Assembly (NCBI RefSeq): GCF_018531495.1
Contig: NZ_JAHDTI010000012.1
Coordinates: 186,001 to 250,000 of the forward strand
Length of the DNA: 64,000 nucleotides
Direction of reading: 5' to 3'
From: Nonomuraea sediminis
GTDB taxonomy: Bacteria > Actinomycetota > Actinomycetes > Streptosporangiales > Streptosporangiaceae
Part shown: piece by piece, positions 59,319-64,000 of the stretch
How positions within the stretch are numbered: position 1 is the stretch's first letter
Layout of the letters: each line of letters starts with the position of its first letter
Position numbers and translations under genes: made by a program
Notes under the pieces: model-generated
The model's database searches: none
The model's input: the letters and a program-made list of their open reading frames with translations, nothing else
What the model was told of the DNA's origin: nothing

Positions 59319-60797
59319 ATGACCGATTCACCGAACCCTCGAGCGAGCAGCCGCACAGCTGACGCTTCCCCGGCACTCATCGCCAGCGCCGGCGCGACCA
59401 CGGCGCTGTTGGTGGTGCTCTTCGGTTCCTTCATGGACCTTCTCGACGCGACGATCGTCACCGTCGCGGCCCCGGCGATGGCCCAAGACCTGGGTGCCGG
59501 CGACGCTCAGATCCAGTGGACGATCGCCGCCTACACCCTCGCACTGGGCGCGGGCCTGATCACCGGCGGACGGCTCGGTGATCAGTACGGCCGCAAACGG
59601 CTGTTCCTGATCGGGCTGGCCGGGTTCATGGTCACCTCGGCGCTGTGCGCGCTGGCCGTCGATCCGGGGATGCTCATCGGCATGCGGGCCGGGCAGGGAC
59701 TGACCGCCGGCATCATGGTCCCGCAGGTGTTCGGGATTATTCGGGCATCATTCACTCCGGGCGAGCGTGCCAAGGCGTTTGGCGCCTACGGAGCGGTCCA
59801 GGGCCTCGCCTCGGTCGCCGGCCCGCTGCTGGGCGGGCTGCTCGTCGACGCCAACCTGTTCGACCTGGGCTGGCGCACGGTCTTCTGGATCAACGTGCCC
59901 GTCTCGATGCTGGCGCTCATCAGTGGTGCGAAGGTCCTGCCGGAGTCCCGCTCCGCCTCGACCGCGCGACTGGACCTCCCAGGCGCGCTCCTCGCGGCCA
60001 CGGGCATCCTTCTCCTGCTGCTGCCGATCATCCAGACCGAGACATGGGGATGGACCTGGGCCGGCTACGCCCTCCTCGCAGCCGGAATCGTCGTGCTCGC
60101 GATCTTCCTCGCGTACGAGCGCCGCCTCACCGGTCGCGGAAACGAACCTGTCTTTGACCCGGCTCTGCTGAGAATCCGCGCCTTCGCAGTCGGTCTGAGC
60201 GCTTCGGTGCTCTTCTTCGGCGGCATCGGGTCGTACTTCCTCACCCTCTCGATCTACCTCCAGAACGGAACCGGCCGAACCGCATGGGAGACCGGCCTGG
60301 TGATCCTCCCGTACGCGCTCGGCTCGATCATCACCTCCGGCCTCGGCGTCGCTCTCGCCGCCAAAGCGGGCAGAACGCTCCTGATCACCGGCTCGCTCAC
60401 CATCGCGGCATCTCAGCTCGTCCTGTGGGTCATCGTCAAGGACGGCAACGATCCCGGATACTGGCTCCTCGCCCTCGCACTCTTCATCGGTGGCCTCGGG
60501 CTCGGTCTCGCCGCACCCGTTCTCGTCAACGTCGTCCTCGCAGGCGTCCCCGGACGCAACGCGGGCGCCGCAGGCGGGATGCTCTCCACCGTCAACCAGA
60601 TCGGCGGCGCCGTCGGCATCGCCGTTCTCGGCACGATCTTCTTCACCACCGTCACCGGTTCAGCCACCGGAGCACCGGTGCTGCCCGACTACAGTCACGC
60701 GTTCAGCATCGTCCTGATCGTCTCCGCCGCGCTCTACCTGATCACGGCGCTCGTGATGCTCGCACTCCCGAAAGCCGCAGTCGAGCACGCCGAATAG
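59319..60797 (+). CDS. MFS drug-efflux transporter, DHA2 family (14 TM)
   Basis: I prefer ATG 59319 (MTDSPNPRASSRT) to ATG 59289, which lacks a ribosome binding site and would crowd the divergent regulator. The first helix carries LVVLFGSFMDLLDATIVTVA, and the cytoplasmic loop has GGRLGDQYGRKRLFLIG (motif A). Motif C-like GPLLGGLLVDANLFDLGWR and WRTVFWINVP follow, and about 14 hydrophobic helices in all fit EmrB/QacA-type proton-drug antiporters. Confidence 0.93.
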   Translation: MTDSPNPRASSRTADASPALIASAGATTALLVVLFGSFMDLLDATIVTVAAPAMAQDLGAGDAQIQWTIAAYTLALGAGLITGGRLGDQYGRKRLFLIGLAGFMVTSALCALAVDPGMLIGMRAGQGLTAGIMVPQVFGIIRASFTPGERAKAFGAYGAVQGLASVAGPLLGGLLVDANLFDLGWRTVFWINVPVSMLALISGAKVLPESRSASTARLDLPGALLAATGILLLLLPIIQTETWGWTWAGYALLAAGIVVLAIFLAYERRLTGRGNEPVFDPALLRIRAFAVGLSASVLFFGGIGSYFLTLSIYLQNGTGRTAWETGLVILPYALGSIITSGLGVALAAKAGRTLLITGSLTIAASQLVLWVIVKDGNDPGYWLLALALFIGGLGLGLAAPVLVNVVLAGVPGRNAGAAGGMLSTVNQIGGAVGIAVLGTIFFTTVTGSATGAPVLPDYSHAFSIVLIVSAALYLITALVMLALPKAAVEHAE

Positions 60798-60953
60798 AGA
60801 ACCCATGCCGAGGCGAACGTATCGCCCCGGCATGAGCACTACAGGCAAGCAGCAGTCATGCCCGGAGCCGGCAGGACGGACCAGGTGCGGCCGGAAGCGG
60901 CCAGTGATCGCATGGACCGAGTCCGGGACGCCTGATGCCGTTTCCGGAGGAGG

Positions 60954-61388
60954 CTAGGCACGCAAATGGCGGCTGACATCGCCGACCAGGTGGATCCGGA
61001 CGTGGCGTTCCACGAATCGCCAGCGTCCGTCGCGGCGCTCGAAGCGGTCGCTGTAGCGTCCTGCGGCAACGGGCTGCAGCGGAAAGTCGGGCAGAGCCTG
61101 AAACACGGTGACGTATGAACGCGCAACGGCGGTTGCTGTCTCCTCGTCAATGTCGACGGCGAGGTTGGTCGTGACGTGGTGAGTGCGCGGCGTGCCGTCC
61201 TCGTAGAGGATCACGCTGTCGCGGAGCATCTTCTCGACGGCTTCCCGGCCATGGACCGGTGCGCCACTGCCGATGAACACCCCGTCAGCGAACAGTTCGC
61301 CGACGCCGACGAAGTCTCCGGTGTCGACCAGTTCGGCGTACGTGGCGATCAGATTTGTGATGGCGGCCGTATCCACAGTTGTGCTCAT
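60954..61388 (-). CDS. SnoaL-like/NTF2-fold protein (144 aa)
   Basis: The start ATG ends at 61388 (MSTTVDTAAITNLIATYAEL). DTGDFVGVGELFADGVFIGS, HGREAVEKMLRD and GRYSDRFERRDGRWRFVERH are typical of SnoaL_4-type proteins related to scytalone dehydratase and steroid isomerase folds. Possibly a small-molecule dehydratase, isomerase or binding protein. It is complete, unlike the SnoaL fragment at 26373. Confidence 0.85.
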   Translation of the reverse strand: MSTTVDTAAITNLIATYAELVDTGDFVGVGELFADGVFIGSGAPVHGREAVEKMLRDSVILYEDGTPRTHHVTTNLAVDIDEETATAVARSYVTVFQALPDFPLQPVAAGRYSDRFERRDGRWRFVERHVRIHLVGDVSRHLRA

Positions 61389-61817
61389 GGCTTGAGGGTA
61401 TGGGCCTACTCCCCAGGTAGCGGACTGAAAGGCACCGGGCCCTCGGTGACTTCGGGCTGGGCCCCTTCGGCCTCTCTCGCGCTCCTGTCCCCGGTCCGTA
61501 CGGCCGGCTACCGCGACCCGTGAGCACCGCTCCGCTAAAACGGCGGCCGCGACCGACCGCACATGAACGGGGGCACATTCGATACACCACTGCACGCACA
61601 CTGACGACCCCTCAGCCGAACCATGATTATCAAGGAGTGCGCTCGACCCCCGTCAAGGGCGGTGTGAGGTCGGTGGGCCTCGAAGCGGGGGACTACGTGA
61701 AGGTGGAAGTGGAAGACCGACGAAGCGAGACCCGTCGCTGGCGCGGCAGGTTACATCGGGAGGGCGCCCCGGGGTCGGCCGCCGCTGCGCGCGGGGTTCG
61801 ATCGGGATCCGTGGGCG
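61389..61817. other. Intergenic region without recognised gene
   Basis: Frames on both strands are shadows or have no motif and no ribosome binding site. The part after about 61600 is less GC-rich (CCATGATTATCAAGG) and may hold a promoter. No repeat or hairpin stands out. Confidence 0.4.
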
Positions 61818-63003
61818 CTACCGCAGTTGGTCGCGGCGGCGGGTCAGGTAGGCGGTCTCGGCGGTGTTGCCCGCCAGGTCGATGGCTTCGTCGTAGGCCG
61901 CGAGCGACTCCCGGCCGCGGCTCAGCCGGCGCAGCAGGTCGGCGCGGGTGGCGTGGTAGGCGTGATAGCCGGCCAACTTGTCCTCAAGACGGTCGACGGC
62001 CGCCAGTGCCACCTCCGGCCCGTCGAGCTCGGCCACGGCGATGGCCCGGTTGAGGGCGATGATCGGCGAGGGGTCGAGGCGGACGAGCTGGTCGTAGAGG
62101 GCGAGGACCTGCGACCAGTCGGTGTCGCGGGCGGAGGTGTGCACCGCGTTGATCGCGGCGAGGATCTGATAGCGACCCGGAGCCACCCCGGCGGCGGCAG
62201 CGCCAAGGCGCTCGCGCACCAGCCGGTGACTTCGGCGATCAGTTCCGGGCGCCGCGGTCCTGCTCGTCGAGCGCTACCAGTTCGCCTCCGGCCGAGACCC
62301 GGGCGCGGCGGCGGGCCTCGATGAGGAGCATCAGCGCCAGCAGCCCGGCCACCTCTCCGTCCTGCGGCAGGAGCGCGCGGATCAGGCGGGTGAGCCGGAT
62401 TGCCTCGGTGGTCAGGTCGTGCCGTACGGGATCGGTGTCGGGGCCGCTGGCCAGGTAGCCCTCGTTGAAGACGAGGTAGAGGACGCCGGAGACGCGCGCT
62501 GGGAGATCCTCCGCCGAAGGCACCCGATAGGGGATGCGCGCCGCCTTGATCTTGGCCTTCGCACGGGTGATCCGCTGCCCCATGGCGCTCTCGGCCACCA
62601 GGAAGGCGCGGGCGATCTCGGGCATGGTCAGGCCGGCGACCATGCGCAGCGTCAGCGCCACGCGGGTCTCCATCGCCAGCGCCGGGTGACAGCAGGTGAA
62701 GATCAGCCGGAGCCGGTCGTCGTCGATGGCGCCGAGAGGCTCAGGCGGGTCGTCGTAGGACATCTGAGCCTTCCTGTGCTTGTCGTCGCGCTTGTTCTCG
62801 CGCCGGATCCGGTCAATGGCCTGGTGGTTGGCGGTGGTGGTCAGTCAGGCGCCCGGGTTGGGGGCCACGCCGTCGGCCGGCCACCGCTGGACGGCGGTCG
62901 CGAACGCCTCGGCCGCCGCCTCCTCGGCGATGTCGAGGTCGCCGAAGCGCCTGGTCAGGGAGGCGACCACCCGGGCCCAATCCTCATGGTGGGCCTCGCG
63001 TTC
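61818..63003 (-). pseudogene. SigI/DUF6596-type ECF sigma factor with several lesions
   Basis: Read on the minus strand: HHEDWARVVASLTRRFGDLD to ADGVAPNPGA, a TGA in place of the expected Trp, then LTTTANHQAIDRIRRENKRD, RLRLIFTCCHPALAMETRVA and ARVSGVLYLVFNEGYLAS. After one or two frameshifts near 62230 it continues YQILAAINAVHTSARDTDWS to 61818. The start region is also out of frame (no start codon before EAHHEDW). This is a large ECF sigma with a C-terminal TPR-like extension that normally sits next to a YCII gene, as here. At least three lesions make it inactive, unless assembly errors explain them. Confidence 0.8.
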
Positions 63004-63325
63004 ACAGGAACGGCCGTACCTCGACCTTCCGGTTGCAGGCCTTCGATCCCTCGGCTGCCAGTTTGAGCGCCACGTCGAGGTCGGCTGCCTCGATGATCCA
63101 GAAGCCGGCGAGGTACTCCTTGGACTCCAGAAAGGGCCCGTCGGTGACCATCGCCTCCCCACTCCGGTTGTCGATGACGGTGGCCGTCTCGGGCGAGGCG
63201 AGGCCGTCGGCGAAGACCCAGTGGCCACCGGCCTGGAGCCGGTCATTGAACACGTCGATCGCAGCGTGCTCGTCCGGGGTGGCGAGGCTGGCCTGGTCGT
63301 GGATCACGGAAATCAGGTACTGCAT
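63002..63325 (-). CDS. YCII/DGPF-domain protein (107 aa)
   Basis: MQYLISVIHDQASLATPDE at the start and TDGPFLESKEYLAGFWIIEA identify the YCII-related (DGPF) family of ferredoxin-like proteins. They are nearly always encoded next to a SigI/DUF6596-type sigma factor, which follows here as a pseudogene. Its function is unclear. The stop overlaps the region where the sigma start should be. Confidence 0.9.
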   Translation of the reverse strand: MQYLISVIHDQASLATPDEHAAIDVFNDRLQAGGHWVFADGLASPETATVIDNRSGEAMVTDGPFLESKEYLAGFWIIEAADLDVALKLAAEGSKACNRKVEVRPFL

Positions 63326-63863
63326 CTGCGGATCATCTCCTGTGGTGCCAAGACTGTGTGGTGTGCCGGTCAGGTGCTTCAGCTGGCGCGTACTGCGGGC
63401 GCCCGGCCGGTAATCACGCCTTCGTCAGCTTCATGATCGCGGCTCCTTCACCTCGGCGCCGCCCTCTTGCGGGCGGCCTCACCCCTGCTACGAACACCAC
63501 CGCCCCGATCCGACACCGTCTCCTGGATTTCTTTGAAGAACTCGGCCGGATTGAGCCAGGAGCACTCGAGGTACTCGGTCGTACGGCATGCCAGAGGACC
63601 AACCGCCTAGGGCTTCAAGGAACCGGCGGTCTCACGCGATCGGATGGGCGCGCCGTACCTGCATCGCGGGGCGAGGGTGGCCTGCCGCGCGGCGCTGGCG
63701 GCTCGACTGGGCGCGGGCGTTCGCTCTGGATCGGGTGGACCGGCGCCCGGAAGAGGCAGGCGATGAGGCAGTCCCCGCCTCCATCCCACCGCGCCTACGG
63801 GGCCTCCGGACAGCGAAGGTGTCAGTTGGGCCTACGTCAGCTGAAGGAGGTCGGGGCGTCGGC
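63326..63863. other. Promoter region, six-codon ORF and non-coding sequence
   Basis: On the minus strand an ATG at 63434, after an AAGGAG site, starts only MKLTKA and a stop (63414). This could be a leader peptide or the stump of a RibD/DHFR-like gene, which often begins MKLT in such loci. An ECF-type promoter lies at 63488-63515, and a GCCGCCC/GGGCGGC stem lies between them. From 63520 to 63863 I see no gene. Confidence 0.45.
63488..63515 (-). promoter_or_regulatory. Probable ECF-sigma promoter (TGTCGGA-N16-CGTAG)
   Basis: On the minus strand TGTCGGA is followed after 16 nt by CGTAG, 54 nt before the ATG at 63434 and upstream of the YCII and sigma genes. It matches the promoter at 33585-33612 in both boxes, spacing and in the TTCGTAGC...GGGTGAG sequence around the second box. 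Confidence 0.6.
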
Positions 63864-64000
63864 CTACAGGCTTGCGAGTTTGCGCAGTGCCTGCTCGGAT
63901 GCCGAGCCGGGCTCGGCCGCGAACAGGTCGAGCCCACAGCATGACGGCTCGTCGGGCAGGGTGATGAGCTCGCCGTGCAGGGTCAGCTCGCCCACGATCG
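63864..64000 (-). CDS. 3' end of a probable MmyB-like XRE regulator (partial)
   Basis: The minus strand from the right edge reads IVGELTLHGELITLPDEPSC, then LDLFAAEPGSASEQALRKLA and a TAG at 63864-63866. The VGELTL...LP...AEPGS.SE.ALR.LAS pattern is the C-terminus of MmyB-type ligand-binding domains found in actinomycete XRE regulators. The gene continues beyond the window. Confidence 0.65.
   Translation of the reverse strand, partial: IVGELTLHGELITLPDEPSCCGLDLFAAEPGSASEQALRKLASL

Noticed and set aside
1..64000. tRNA, rRNA, riboswitch or CRISPR features
   Set aside because: None could be recognised by reading both strands; a covariance-model scan was not possible.

Overview
The window comes from a high-GC actinomycete. 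The evidence is very GC-rich third codon positions, frequent GTG/TTG starts, ATGA/GTGA overlaps, SARP-type regulation, SCO6745-, DGPF/YCII- and SigE-type families, and actinobacterial Tn3 relatives. A Streptosporangiales or Streptomycetales host is a guess. No rRNA, tRNA or CRISPR array was seen.

Region 1 (1-22.9 kb) is the right part of a non-ribosomal peptide cluster that continues beyond the left edge. Two NRPS genes (partial C-A-T, then C-A-T-C-A-T-E) are followed, with mostly 4-bp start/stop overlaps, by a CmlA-like metallo-beta-lactamase-fold diiron hydroxylase, an ORF joining an IS630-type helix-turn-helix region to a serine hydroxymethyltransferase-like PLP enzyme, a HisC/CobD-like aminotransferase, a class I glutamine amidotransferase-like hydrolase, a type II thioesterase, a phytanoyl-CoA-type Fe(II)/2-oxoglutarate oxygenase, a free-standing A-T didomain, a degenerate Nudix protein and an AfsR/SARP regulator. 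The likely logic is that the A-T didomain and perhaps one NRPS module hold amino acids for hydroxylation, the PLP enzymes build or modify an unusual residue, and the type II thioesterase clears misloaded carriers. The two complete A domains of the second NRPS both read as Asn-type. The terminal epimerization domain lacks its catalytic His.

Region 2 (22.9-26.4 kb) has a tiny secreted peptide gene, a transthyretin-like protein, a 32-residue ORF with a strong ribosome binding site, a degraded stretch, and a zinc-ribbon plus long coiled-coil protein ending at a GC-rich hairpin.

Region 3 (26.4-38.8 kb) mixes transposon debris with small regulatory cassettes. It holds a Tn3 transposase remnant next to a SnoaL fragment, two flavin monooxygenase genes each divergent from a TetR-family repressor with paired palindromic operators (one pair is close to classical tetO), a decayed nuclease-like gene, an SCO6745-family gene with an ECF-type promoter, a frameshifted Tn3 transposase, and a SigE-family sigma factor with a membrane-anchored partner.

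Region 4 (38.8-57.8 kb) is a mobile-element graveyard. It has an overlapping recombinase / XRE / zinc-ribbon recombinase operon, an uninterrupted Tn3 transposase and a 5'-truncated one, broken TniQ and TniB-like genes, fragments of a uridine kinase, a trypsin-like protease, a serine resolvase and an aldo-keto reductase, two divergent DinB-family paralogues in an inverted duplication, a flavin monooxygenase with a membrane tail controlled by a MarR protein, and a tyrosine recombinase beside a dif-like dyad.

Region 5 (57.8-64 kb) has a WYL regulator divergent from an MFS drug exporter, an intact SnoaL-like protein, a multiply broken SigI/DUF6596-type sigma factor next to its usual YCII partner, and the 3' end of a probable MmyB-like XRE regulator.
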